Source: Microbacterium sp. MM2322 (GTDB taxonomy: Bacteria; Actinomycetota; Actinomycetes; Actinomycetales; Microbacteriaceae). From it: a stretch of DNA of 64,000 nt. This document shows, piece by piece, positions 50,850 to 59,453 of this stretch. Made by a program: the position numbers and the translations under genes. Numbering within the stretch: position 1 is the first letter of the stretch; each line of letters begins with the position of its first letter. The stretch covers positions 2,604,001 to 2,668,000 of the forward strand of contig NZ_OZ075067.1 in NCBI RefSeq assembly GCF_964186585.1, written 5' to 3'. The notes under the pieces are model-generated. The model was not told the DNA's origin. It saw only the letters and a list, made by a program, of their open reading frames with translations, and did no database searches.

Positions 50850-51425
50850 TCAGTCCTGCACGGCCAGCCGCTCCCACACCCACGCGAGCACCTCGGCGAT
50901 GTCGATCGACGGGTCGACGCTCTGCTGCAGCTGCAGCCCGTCCGAGAGGGCGAGCAGCACCGTCGCCGCCATGTCGGCATCCACTCCCGCCGGCATCCCG
51001 CCCGCCTCCTGCCGCGCGCGGATATCCGCCGCGACGACGGCGTGCACACTCTCCTGCCGCTCCTCGAAGAATGCTCGAGCGGGATGCTCCGAATCGGATG
51101 CCGCGACCAGCAGGTTCGTGTACAGGTGCACCAGCGCGGGCGACTCGGCATTGCGCCGCGCGACGCGCACCGACGGCGGTTCGCCACCGGCCTGGTCGGC
51201 GAGGGCCTCCCGGGTCGCGGCATCCCGTCGGCGCAGCACCTCGACGAGCAGGTTCTCCTTCGTGCCGAAATGGTGCAGCATGCCGGCCTGCGTCATCCCG
51301 ACCTCGGCAGCGATGTCGCGCAGCGAGGTCGCCCCGTACCCGCGACGACCGATGACCTCGAGCGCGGTGTCGAGGATCAGCTCGCGGCTCTCCCGGCCCT
51401 GCGCCGAAACACGGCGCTCACGCAT
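50850..51425 (-). CDS. TetR family regulator (second of the island)
   Basis: A 191-aa repressor: SRELILDTALEVIGRRGYGA, LRDIAAEVGMTQAGMLHHF (helix-turn-helix) and a ligand domain with LALSDGLQLQQSVD. The same elements occur in the TetR at 35511-36203, so the two are paralogues. ATG at 51425 overlaps the end of the GH3 gene by 8 bp, so regulator and enzyme form one operon. It probably binds the imperfect palindrome at 53335-53351. The 180 bp between it and the micro-cluster hold nothing recognised. Confidence 0.9.
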   Translation of the reverse strand: MRERRVSAQGRESRELILDTALEVIGRRGYGATSLRDIAAEVGMTQAGMLHHFGTKENLLVEVLRRRDAATREALADQAGGEPPSVRVARRNAESPALVHLYTNLLVAASDSEHPARAFFEERQESVHAVVAADIRARQEAGGMPAGVDADMAATVLLALSDGLQLQQSVDPSIDIAEVLAWVWERLAVQD

Positions 51426-53277
51426 CTGCGCGAACCTCGAGCGTCGCCCGCCCGCCCTCGAAGACCGGGTCCGCGGTTCCGCCGGGGACGTCGGAGTGAC
51501 CAGCGAGAACGGCCTCCGTACTGCGCGGGATCTCGAACGGCAGGCGCCCCTCGGCGGGCACGCGTCCGGTAAGCGCGTCGAGGATCGCCCCCTCCGACGC
51601 GCCGAACGTCGCGACGACAGCGTGCGCATGCGGCAGCAGCGGTGCGAGCAGCAGCGGACGCTCGAGGTGCACGGTGACGACGGTCGGCGCCGCGGCGGCG
51701 ACCTCGGCGACGGTCGCCACGACCTCGTCGTCGAACGCGAGCGACCCCGCGTGGAAGCTCGACTCGAGCATGAAGTGATCGCGCGGCTCGAACGGCGGCG
51801 CGAGCCGCAGGATCGCCACGTCGGCGTCCGCCGGCTCCGCGACGGGCTCGAGTCCTGCCTCGCGCAGCGCCTCGTCCGAGATGTCCGGGGCGTGCACCGC
51901 CGTGCCGGGCCGCAGGGGCAGAACGGATGCCGCATCCCCGGACCCACCCGGAAGGATCACCGTCGACCGCGATTGGGCCTGCGTGCCGATTGCGCGGAAC
52001 TCGGCGCTGCCGACGACCTCGGCCGCGGCATCCTCGTCGACGAACGGATCGTCGAACAGTCCGAGCTCGAACTTCACGCGCAGCAGGCGCGCGACCGAGA
52101 CGTCGAGGCGCGACTCGGGCACGGCACCCGAGCGCACGAGCTCGATGAGGAGCGCCGGGTCGTCCTCGCCGCCGAACTGGTCGCAGCCGGCGTCGAGGGC
52201 CTTTCGGAACCGCTCGATCTCGCTGAGGTGCTCGACGCCCCACGACCGCGGCGGCAGGACTTTGCCCATCATCCGCGATTCGGTGACGAGTCCCCAGTCG
52301 GTGCAGACGACGCCGTCGAAGCCGAGCTTCTCGCGCAGCAGCCCCGTGATGATCTGGTGGTTGAAGCCGAAGCCGACCTCCTCGACCCGCTCGCCGTCGA
52401 GGACAAGCCCGCGCGGCACGCCGTACGAGGGCATGATCGCCGAGACCCCGCGCTCGATCACCCGGCGGAACGGCTCGAGGTGGTATTCGAACATGCCGCC
52501 CGGGTACACCTGGTCGGTGCCGTAGGGGAAGTGCGGGTCCTCGCCATCCTTCTCCGGCCCGCCGCCGGGGAAGTGCTTCGCCATGCAGGCAACGCTCGCG
52601 GACGTCAGCCGGTCGCCCTCGAACCCGTCGAGGTAGGCGACACCGAGACGTCCGACGAGGTCGGCATCCTGCCCGAACGTGCTGTACTGCCGGGCCCACC
52701 TCGGCTCCGTCGCGACGTCGAGCGTCGGGTGCAGGGCCGAGCGGATGCCGACGGCCGTGTACTCGCGACGCGCGATGTCGGCGAACTCGCGCACGACGCC
52801 CGGGTCGGCGATCGCGCCGAGCCCGAGGGGCTCGGGCCACGCGGAGAGGTGACCGGCGGTGAACGAGGCGCCCCAGTTCTCGGTGAACGAGTGGCGGGGG
52901 TCGGTGGAGATCGTGACCGGGATGCCGTGGCCCGACGCCGCAGCCACCCGCTGCAGCGCGTTCACCCACCGCGCCATGGCGCGCGGGTCGGGGATCTGGT
53001 GGATGTTCAGGTGCGTGATGTGCGAGCCCTCGACGAACTCGCGGGCCGTCGTGCGCCCGGGCATGAACGCCGGCCCGTCGACCTCGCCGTCGGTGGTCGT
53101 CGACACGATCGTCTGGATCATGAGCCCGGCCTTCTCCTCCAGCGAGAGGCGCGAGACGAGGTCGGCGACGCGCTCGGCGATCGGCAGGCGCGGGTCCTCG
53201 TACGGATCCATGACGCCGTTGCGGTTGAGGTCGCGGTAACGCGTCCCGTCGGGCGCGGTGGAAAGGGATGCGGTCAT
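51418..53277 (-). CDS. Glycoside hydrolase family 3 (exo-beta-glucosidase type)
   Basis: A 619-aa beta-glycosidase. An EF-like DLNRNGVMDPYED opens the protein, then SRLSLEEKAGLM, TDPRHSFTENWGA, CMAKHFPGGGPEKDGEDPHF and the nucleophile Asp (near residue 329) in GFDGVVCTDWG. The second domain contains VVTVHLERPLLLAPLLPHAH and EGRLPFEIPRS. It resembles bacterial ExoP-like enzymes rather than the PA14-containing GH3 of this island. No signal peptide. ATG with AGGAGA. Forms an operon with the downstream tetR. Confidence 0.92.
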   Translation of the reverse strand: MTASLSTAPDGTRYRDLNRNGVMDPYEDPRLPIAERVADLVSRLSLEEKAGLMIQTIVSTTTDGEVDGPAFMPGRTTAREFVEGSHITHLNIHQIPDPRAMARWVNALQRVAAASGHGIPVTISTDPRHSFTENWGASFTAGHLSAWPEPLGLGAIADPGVVREFADIARREYTAVGIRSALHPTLDVATEPRWARQYSTFGQDADLVGRLGVAYLDGFEGDRLTSASVACMAKHFPGGGPEKDGEDPHFPYGTDQVYPGGMFEYHLEPFRRVIERGVSAIMPSYGVPRGLVLDGERVEEVGFGFNHQIITGLLREKLGFDGVVCTDWGLVTESRMMGKVLPPRSWGVEHLSEIERFRKALDAGCDQFGGEDDPALLIELVRSGAVPESRLDVSVARLLRVKFELGLFDDPFVDEDAAAEVVGSAEFRAIGTQAQSRSTVILPGGSGDAASVLPLRPGTAVHAPDISDEALREAGLEPVAEPADADVAILRLAPPFEPRDHFMLESSFHAGSLAFDDEVVATVAEVAAAAPTVVTVHLERPLLLAPLLPHAHAVVATFGASEGAILDALTGRVPAEGRLPFEIPRSTEAVLAGHSDVPGGTADPVFEGGRATLEVRADA

Positions 53278-53334
53278 GGCGGTCTCCTGCGACGTCGTCG
53301 TGGCGTGGGTGCGCGCGGCACCCGATGTCGAAAG

Positions 53335-53351
53335 ACTAAATAACGTTCAGT
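53335..53351. promoter_or_regulatory. Predicted TetR operator upstream of GH3
   Basis: ACTAAATAACGTTCAGT is an imperfect 17-bp palindrome (outer ACT/AGT arms, AT-rich core with ACGTT), similar to many TetR sites. It lies 58 bp before the GH3 start in otherwise GC-rich DNA. Likely bound by the TetR at 50850-51425. Confidence 0.5.
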
Positions 53352-53366
53352 GGTTTCCGCAACGCT

Positions 53367-53421
53367 CCGGGGACGCGCGATGTCGCGTGCCGTCGACGCA
53401 AACGGCACGACGCGTCCCCGG
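53367..53421. terminator. Large hairpin after the two-component genes
   Basis: Outer 11-bp arms (53367-53377 and 53411-53421) enclose an inner 8-bp stem (53386-53393 with 53402-53409). It begins 23 bp after the response-regulator stop on the minus strand and should insulate the GH3 operon from it. Confidence 0.7.
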
Positions 53422-53444
53422 AACGGGATTGCCGCGAGACCAGC

Positions 53445-54134
53445 TCAGTCGAACGCGCGAGCACCCTCCCCGTCGAGCCGGTTGCGCGCACCCCACAGGG
53501 CGAGTTGCGTGCGGTCCGCGACACCGACCTTGCGGAGTGCGGACTGCAGCTGCGTCCGCACCGTGTGAACCGACAGGTGCAGGGACGACGCGATCGCCTC
53601 GTTGGCGGTGACCCCTGAGGCGAGCATCGACACGACGCGCCTCTCCGCAGGGCTCAACGACGCCAGACGCTCGATGTCGGGATCCGGGCCGCGGCGACGG
53701 ACGAACTCTCGCAGCACCGGCGCGATGGCACGCGTGGACACGATCGCCTCCCCGCGAGCTGCGGCTTCGACGGCGCTGACCACCTTGTCCGAGTCATAGC
53801 TCTTCAGCAGGTACCCAACCGCACCCGCGTCGATCGCATCGGTGATGTAGGCGTCCACCGCGAAGCTCGTCATGACGATGACCGCCGGCTGGTCGCCCTC
53901 CTCGGCGAGCAGCTGCCGCGTGGCATCCGCGCCGTTCAGGCCCGGCATCTGCATGTCCATCAACACGACGTCCAGTGCCTCGGCCTGTGCCACGCGCACG
54001 GCATCGAGGCCGTTGGCGACCTCGCCGACGACACGGATGCCGCCCGCGGCCTCGAGCTGGAGCCGGAGGCCCTTGCGGACCGACCGATTGTCGTCGGCGA
54101 TGAGAACCCGAATCGGCGAACGACCGGCCGTCAT
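53445..54134 (-). CDS. NarL/LuxR-type response regulator
   Basis: A 229-aa response regulator. Receiver domain with acidic pair DD (14-15), phospho-acceptor Asp 60 in VVLMDMQMPG, and the conserved Lys in GYLLKSYD. The C-terminal LuxR helix-turn-helix is LSPAERRVVSMLASGVTANE followed by SVHTVRTQLQSALRK. The ATG overlaps the histidine kinase stop (ATGA), so they form a two-component pair. Target genes are unknown. Confidence 0.95.
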   Translation of the reverse strand: MTAGRSPIRVLIADDNRSVRKGLRLQLEAAGGIRVVGEVANGLDAVRVAQAEALDVVLMDMQMPGLNGADATRQLLAEEGDQPAVIVMTSFAVDAYITDAIDAGAVGYLLKSYDSDKVVSAVEAAARGEAIVSTRAIAPVLREFVRRRGPDPDIERLASLSPAERRVVSMLASGVTANEAIASSLHLSVHTVRTQLQSALRKVGVADRTQLALWGARNRLDGEGARAFD

Positions 54135-55414
54135 CCCCGCTCCGCTTCGCTCGAGGAGACAGGGATCGAGACGTCGAGCGTCCAGCCCCCGCCGGCATCC
54201 TGACCCGCGGAAAGGGACCCGCCCAGGATCTCGACGCGCTCCCGGATGCCGCTGAGCCCCCACCCGAGCCCGATCCCCGAGAGGTCGCCGATCGGCACCG
54301 CCGCGGAGTTCGCGACGACGACGCGGATACGGTCCGGCGTTCGTGAGACGCGAAGATCCACGGGCGCGCCGGGAGCGTGCTTGGCTGCATTCGTCAGGGC
54401 CTCTTGGATGCAGCGGAACGCCGTCGCCGACACCACCGCGGGAAGCGAATCGAGGCGCCCGGTCACCTCGAGCGCAACGATGGCTCCGCGCGCCCGCCAG
54501 AACGCGACGAGTTCGTCGAGCTGGCGCAGGTCCCGCGTCGTGTCGGACGGGACGACATCGCCCGCCCGGAGATCGGCCAGCGCGCCCGCGAGCCCGGCGG
54601 CGGCGAAGCGCCCCTCGTCGCGCACGTCCTGAAGCAGCTCCAGGGCCTGGTCCGCCCGCGTCGGGGCGACCTTGAGAGCCGCGTCGGCGAGGGTGATGAG
54701 GCCCGCGAGGTGCTGCCCGGCGATGTCGTGGAGCTCCTGAGCGATGCGAGCGCGCTCCCGACGCTGGGCATCCGCCACCCGCTCGTCGTGCTCACGCGTC
54801 GCACGCTCGGCGGCTTCGCGTGCGAGCCGCATCCGCCTCACTTTCGCCGACCACCACAGCCCGAGCGCGGTGCCACCCACGGCGGGAGCCGCCATCGACG
54901 TGATCTGGGCCGCGAGCCACCCGATGCTGACGCCGAGGCTCTCGCCCGTCCCCAGAACCCAGCAGAGCAGCACAGCCGACTCGGCGACGATCGTGCCGAC
55001 GCACCATGCGACCGCCTCGGCGACGGCCATACCGGCCGCCGCGAGGAACAGCGCGACGGAGATGACCAGCGACATGCCCGCCACCCACGTCGGCACGGCG
55101 AGCCCCACCGCCAGTGCGAGATGGATCACCACGACCGCCGTGAGCGTGACCCGCGGCATCCGCTGGGAGAGAAGGAGGGCACCTGCCTGAGCGGCGCATC
55201 CGCCGATGAGGAGCGCATACGTCCCGGCGACCGAAACAGGCAGGGGCCACTCGCCCGCGCCCTCGAGAAGTCCCCACGTGGGCGAGACGAGAGCCTGGAC
55301 CACCGTCGTCAGGAAAACCGTGACCACGAAGAACCAGGATGCCCGCGACGAGCCGCGCAGGGCGAGGGGCGGGCTCGGCGGCGCTGCGGGAGAGGCGAGC
55401 TGCGCTGAGGTCAT
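54131..55414 (-). CDS. Histidine kinase, HisKA_3 type
   Basis: A 427-aa sensor kinase. Five to six transmembrane helices occupy roughly residues 20-190 with little extracellular sequence, so it probably senses a membrane signal. The dimerisation/phosphorylation helix RARIAQELHDIAGQHLAGL carries the phospho-His, and the HATPase domain has IQEALTNAAKHAPG and GLGWGLSGIRERVEILGG. I chose ATG 55414; residues further upstream read as non-coding. Coupled to the response regulator. Confidence 0.93.
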   Translation of the reverse strand: MTSAQLASPAAPPSPPLALRGSSRASWFFVVTVFLTTVVQALVSPTWGLLEGAGEWPLPVSVAGTYALLIGGCAAQAGALLLSQRMPRVTLTAVVVIHLALAVGLAVPTWVAGMSLVISVALFLAAAGMAVAEAVAWCVGTIVAESAVLLCWVLGTGESLGVSIGWLAAQITSMAAPAVGGTALGLWWSAKVRRMRLAREAAERATREHDERVADAQRRERARIAQELHDIAGQHLAGLITLADAALKVAPTRADQALELLQDVRDEGRFAAAGLAGALADLRAGDVVPSDTTRDLRQLDELVAFWRARGAIVALEVTGRLDSLPAVVSATAFRCIQEALTNAAKHAPGAPVDLRVSRTPDRIRVVVANSAAVPIGDLSGIGLGWGLSGIRERVEILGGSLSAGQDAGGGWTLDVSIPVSSSEAERG

Positions 55415-55795
55415 CGAGGCGGGCTTCCGGGTGGGACGGTCGGGTCGTCTAGGAGCTTGCCACGACCCACAGGGTTGCCGGGTGACCCCGAGCGGGGCGA
55501 CCGCAGGTCTCACTCAATCGGATGAATCTCGCGGACGGATCCCCGCCGCTGTCGGGTCGATACCTGCCCGTCTCCGGGGCGGAGGTGGACTCGTGGCCTC
55601 CGGCGGGCGATTCGAGCGCCCTATGGTGACACGCGAGGGGAACCGTCGGATCATGGCTTCGATCCGGCGGCTCGGGGCCCGGTCGACGTCGGGGGACGTC
55701 CCGGCCCCGAATCCCTCCCCCGTCCGTCGAGGCTGTCTCCGTCGAACCTGTCAAGGGGGCGGATGCCGCGTCGCACCGTGCGTAGCGTCGCGGCC
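55415..55795. other. Intergenic region between kinase and small acidic gene
   Basis: About 380 bp without a gene. An inverted repeat CGGATC-N8-GATCCG lies at 55647-55666, and a GC-rich hairpin with a GACGTC-based stem at about 55675-55707. Promoters for the kinase (minus) and the small gene (plus) should be here, but no good -35/-10 pair was found. Confidence 0.5.
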
Positions 55796-55939
55796 ATGAG
55801 CGACACCGACGCGAACCCGACACCCGAGCAGGACGACCCCACCGGCGGCGACGAGGGCACCGAGAACCAGCTCGACGCCGACAACGCCGTCGAGGAGGAC
55901 ACCCTCAAGACGCTCGACCCTGACGACTCCCCCGCCTGA
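55796..55939 (+). CDS. Very acidic 47-residue protein
   Basis: ATG to TGA, 47 codons: begins MSDTDANPTPEQDDPTGGDE and ends LKTLDPDDSPA, with about a third Asp/Glu, no hydrophobic segment, almost certainly disordered. Codon use is gene-like (GC-rich third positions). No recognised family, though similar tiny acidic proteins are common in Microbacteriaceae as I recall. It converges on the transglutaminase gene, 12 bp away. No clear ribosome-binding site; a leaderless message is possible. Confidence 0.6.
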   Translation: MSDTDANPTPEQDDPTGGDEGTENQLDADNAVEEDTLKTLDPDDSPA

Positions 55940-55951
55940 GCGGATGCCGCG

Positions 55952-56797
55952 TCACGCCTCGCGCGTGATGAGCACCTTCACGTCGAGCCGGCTCTTGAAC
56001 GGGCCCGCGTAGACGCCGCGGAGGGGCGGCACGTCGTTGTAATCGCGGCCTCGGCCGACCGTCACATGGCGGTCGCCGATCTCCGCGTCGTTCGTCGGGT
56101 CGTAGCCGTGCCACGACCCGGCGTACCACTCGATCCACGCGTGCGACTCACCGACGACCGGCACGCCGACCTCTGCCGTCGGATTCGGGTGCAGATAGCC
56201 CGAGACGTAGCGCGCCGGGATACCGACGGAGCGCAGCGCGCCGAGCGCGATGTGCGCCATGTCCTGGCAGACGCCCTTGCGCTCGACCCACGCCTCGGCG
56301 CCGGTGGACTGCACCTCGGTCGCCCCCGGCACGTACTCGACCGCCTCGCCGACCGCCATCGTGATCGCGAGCGCCGCGTGCGAGGGGTTCTCGTGCTGCG
56401 CCGCGATCCCGGCGGCGAGATCCGCGACCTCGGGATGCGGGGCGGTGCGGAGCGTCTGCGACAGCATCTCGACCGTTCCGATCGAGCGCTGCGCGTCGCG
56501 GGCCAGCGCCTCCCACGAGGTGTCGGGGTGGGTGAGCGGCCGCGCCCGCACCTCGACGAGCGAGCGCGCCGTGATCGCGAGCGCCGAGTGCTTCGCGAGC
56601 ACGTCGAACGCGGCCACCCGCGTGCCGAAGTAGTCGACGTAGTAGTTCACGTTCGTCGACGGGTCGATGTCGAGCTGCGAGCTGAGGACGAACTGGCTGT
56701 CGCTCGTCGTCGGCAGCATCCGTGCCTCGTTGTACGACGCACCCACCTCGCCCGGGTAGTCGAAGCCCGTCGTGTGCTCGATGCGCAGCCGCTTCAT
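55952..56797 (-). CDS. Transglutaminase-like protein (cysteine protease fold)
   Basis: A 281-aa protein with an N-terminal beta-domain (RLRIEHTTGFDYPGEV) and a transglutaminase-core domain whose Cys-His-Asp triad is visible in RKGVCQDMAHIAL, ESHAWIEWY and HGYDPTND. Found next to alpha-E and ATP-grasp genes, as in many bacteria, where it is proposed to act on peptides made by the ligase. ATG overlaps the alpha-E stop (ATGA). Third gene of the operon. Substrate unknown. Confidence 0.92.
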   Translation of the reverse strand: MKRLRIEHTTGFDYPGEVGASYNEARMLPTTSDSQFVLSSQLDIDPSTNVNYYVDYFGTRVAAFDVLAKHSALAITARSLVEVRARPLTHPDTSWEALARDAQRSIGTVEMLSQTLRTAPHPEVADLAAGIAAQHENPSHAALAITMAVGEAVEYVPGATEVQSTGAEAWVERKGVCQDMAHIALGALRSVGIPARYVSGYLHPNPTAEVGVPVVGESHAWIEWYAGSWHGYDPTNDAEIGDRHVTVGRGRDYNDVPPLRGVYAGPFKSRLDVKVLITREA

Positions 56798-57726
56798 GAG
56801 GTCTCTCCGATCCAACTGGGTTCGGCCTGCGTGGGGAAGAACCGCCCCCGGATGGCCTCGGATGCCTCGCGCGTCACCGACTGCACGCTCTGCATGTGGG
56901 CAGGGAGCTCGGCGAGCACCTGATCGATCGGCTGGTACTCGAGTTCGTTGCGCATGCGCCCGAGAGCGCGGAGCACCGCGTTGGAGTGCCCGACGCGGTC
57001 CTCGACCGGATCGATCGCGCTCATGCACTGCTCGGCGGTCCGGATCGAGTGGATGATCGAGCGCGGGAACAGGCGGTCGAGCAGCAGGAACTCGGCGGCG
57101 TTCTGCGAGCTCGGCATGCCCCGGTAGGTGCGCAGGTACGCCTCGTAGGCGCCGCAGGAGCGGAGGATCGTCGTCCACGACGGACCGGATGCCTCGGTCA
57201 GCGACCTCGTCGCCAGCATCCGCGCGGTCATGTCGGTGCGCTCGATGGCGCGACCGAGCGTGAAGAACTGCCAGGCCTCATCGTGACTCGACGAGTTGTC
57301 GGTGACGCCGACGGCGAGCGCCGCACGTTCGCGGACCCACTGGAAGAACTCGTGCGTCTTCTCGTCGTTGAGCCGCCGGGGCATGCGCGAGTACGTCGTG
57401 TTGAGGGTCTCCCACAGTTCCGTCGACACGATTTCGCGGGCACGGCGGGCGTTCTCGCGCGCCGCCTGCAGGCAGTACGCGATCGACGACGAGTTGGTGC
57501 GGTCCACGGCGAGGTCGGTCAACACGTCGGCGCGGGTGACGGGTCGGTCGCCCGGCGGCGTGACGGTACCCATGACGCCCATCAGCGAGCGACAGGCCGT
57601 GTCCTCGTCGATCCACGGATCCTCGAGGAGGAGCTGCAGGTGCACGTCGAGGATGCGGGCGGTGCCGTCGGAGCGCTCGATGTAGCGCCCGATCCAGAAC
57701 AGGCTCTCGGCGATGCGACTCAGCAT
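56794..57726 (-). CDS. Alpha-E domain protein
   Basis: A 310-aa all-helical protein of the alpha-E family, beginning MLSRIAESLFWIGRYIERSD, with EGTARILDVHLQLLL-like helices and an internal repeat of LGRAIERTDMTARML. Conserved Glu/Arg positions suggest a catalytic or scaffolding role with the neighbouring ATP-grasp ligase. Overlaps the ATP-grasp gene by 7 bp and the transglutaminase gene by 4 bp. No experimentally assigned reaction known to me. Confidence 0.92.
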   Translation of the reverse strand: MLSRIAESLFWIGRYIERSDGTARILDVHLQLLLEDPWIDEDTACRSLMGVMGTVTPPGDRPVTRADVLTDLAVDRTNSSSIAYCLQAARENARRAREIVSTELWETLNTTYSRMPRRLNDEKTHEFFQWVRERAALAVGVTDNSSSHDEAWQFFTLGRAIERTDMTARMLATRSLTEASGPSWTTILRSCGAYEAYLRTYRGMPSSQNAAEFLLLDRLFPRSIIHSIRTAEQCMSAIDPVEDRVGHSNAVLRALGRMRNELEYQPIDQVLAELPAHMQSVQSVTREASEAIRGRFFPTQAEPSWIGETS

Positions 57727-59405
57727 GCCTCGTCACCTTCCTCGGCGTCGCTGCCCTGCTGCTGCTGCTCCTGCTGCTCGGACAGCGTGCGGGGGCGGTC
57801 CTGCGGCGAGTGGTCCGGCTCGTCCTGCGCGTCGTAGATGATCGGGATCGCCGAGGTGGCCGTGGCCTGCTCGGCGACGATTCCGGCAAGCGACGGGGAC
57901 TGTCCGTATTCGCCGCGGTTCGGAGCGTCGCCGCCGACGATCCACGTGTCCTTCGATCCGCCGCCCTGGCTCGAGTTGACGACGAGCTGGCCTTCGGGAA
58001 GCGCGACCCGCGTCAGTCCGCCGGGGAGCACCCACACCTCGTCGCCGTTGTTGACGGCGAAGGGACGGAGATCGGCGTGGCGGGGCCGCATCCCGTCGTC
58101 GACGAGGGTCGGGATCGTGGAGAGCATGACGACGGGCTGCGCGATCCAGCCGCGCGGGTCCGCTTTCAGCTTCGTGCGGAGAGCGTCGAGTTCGGCGGGA
58201 CTGGCGTCGGGCCCGACGACGAGACCCTTACCGCCCGACCCGTCGACCGGTTTCACGACGAGCTCGTCGAGTCGGTCGAGCACCTCCTCGAGCGCACCCG
58301 GGTCTTCGAGACGCCAGGTGTCGACGTTCTTGAGGATCGGCTCTTCGGCGAGGTAGTACCTGATCAGCTCGGGAACGTAGGTGTACAGCAGCTTGTCGTC
58401 GGCGACACCGTTGCCGACCGCGTTCGCGATCGTGACGTTCCCGAGCCGTGCGGCGAGCATGAGCCCGGGGGCGCCGAGCATGGAATCGGCCCGGAACTGC
58501 AGCGGGTCGAGGAAGTCGTCGTCGACGCGACGGTAGATGACGTCGACGCGGCGCGGTCCGCGCGTCGTGCGCATGAAGACGCGCCCGCCCTGACACACGA
58601 GGTCACGCCCCTCGACGAGCTCGACACCCATGAGCCGGGCGAGCAGCGTGTGCTCGAAGTAGGCGGAGTTGTAGACACCCGGCGTGAGGACGACGACGTT
58701 CGGATCGTCGATTCCCGGGGGCGCGGAGTTGCGGAGCGCCTGCAGCAGCTTGTGGGGGTAATCGCCGACCGGCTGCACGCGCATCGAGACGAAAAGCTCG
58801 GGCAGCGTCTGCGCCATGACGCGGCGGTTGGAGATCACGTAACTCACGCCCGACGGCACCCGCACGTTGTCCTCGAGGACGCGCATCTCGCCGTGCTCGT
58901 CGCGGATGAGGTCGATGCCGGACACCTGGATGCGAACTCCGTTGGCCGGGCGGATGCCGGCGGCCTGGCGGGAGAAGTACTGCGACGACGCGATCAGCTT
59001 CGCCGGCAGGACCCCGTCGCGGACGACGTGCTGGTGGCCGTAGGCGTCGTCGAGGAACGCTTCCAGTGCACGCACGCGCTGCTGGACGCCCTTCTCGATG
59101 CGCGACCACTCGTCGTAGGCGATGACGCGGGGGACGGCATCCAGGGGGAAAGGTCTCTCCTCGCCCGCGAAGTCGAACGTGACGCCCTGCGCGAGATAGG
59201 AGCTGGCGAGCGATTCGGTGCGCCCGCGCAGCTCTTCCTGGGTCATCTGCGCGAGAGCCTGGTACAGCTCCCGGTACGACGATCGCGACTGCGCCGCTTC
59301 GCCGGGATGCGCCGCTCCGGCGAACATCTCGTCGAACGCCGGGACGCCGGAGGGGGTCTTGCGCGGCGCCAGAGTGGAGCCGTATCCGTCGAAGAGATCA
59401 CCCAT
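57720..59405 (-). CDS. Circularly permuted ATP-grasp protein (amidoligase type)
   Basis: A 561-aa protein of the circularly permuted ATP-grasp family. It shows RVIAYDEWSRIEKGVQQRVR, ASSQYFSRQAAGI, EDNVRVPSGVSYVISNRR and VVKPVDGSGGKGLVVGPDA, the last being the ATP-binding lysine/glycine loop. The C-terminus has a Gln-rich tail of repeated Q (SEQQEQQQQ). First gene of an operon with alpha-E and transglutaminase genes; together they probably form and trim amide or peptide bonds. ATG start. Confidence 0.93.
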   Translation of the reverse strand: MGDLFDGYGSTLAPRKTPSGVPAFDEMFAGAAHPGEAAQSRSSYRELYQALAQMTQEELRGRTESLASSYLAQGVTFDFAGEERPFPLDAVPRVIAYDEWSRIEKGVQQRVRALEAFLDDAYGHQHVVRDGVLPAKLIASSQYFSRQAAGIRPANGVRIQVSGIDLIRDEHGEMRVLEDNVRVPSGVSYVISNRRVMAQTLPELFVSMRVQPVGDYPHKLLQALRNSAPPGIDDPNVVVLTPGVYNSAYFEHTLLARLMGVELVEGRDLVCQGGRVFMRTTRGPRRVDVIYRRVDDDFLDPLQFRADSMLGAPGLMLAARLGNVTIANAVGNGVADDKLLYTYVPELIRYYLAEEPILKNVDTWRLEDPGALEEVLDRLDELVVKPVDGSGGKGLVVGPDASPAELDALRTKLKADPRGWIAQPVVMLSTIPTLVDDGMRPRHADLRPFAVNNGDEVWVLPGGLTRVALPEGQLVVNSSQGGGSKDTWIVGGDAPNRGEYGQSPSLAGIVAEQATATSAIPIIYDAQDEPDHSPQDRPRTLSEQQEQQQQGSDAEEGDEAC

Positions 59406-59453
59406 GGGATGAGCCTAATCCGGGTGGTGTTGCCGGAGTGTTTCGCCCCGCGG

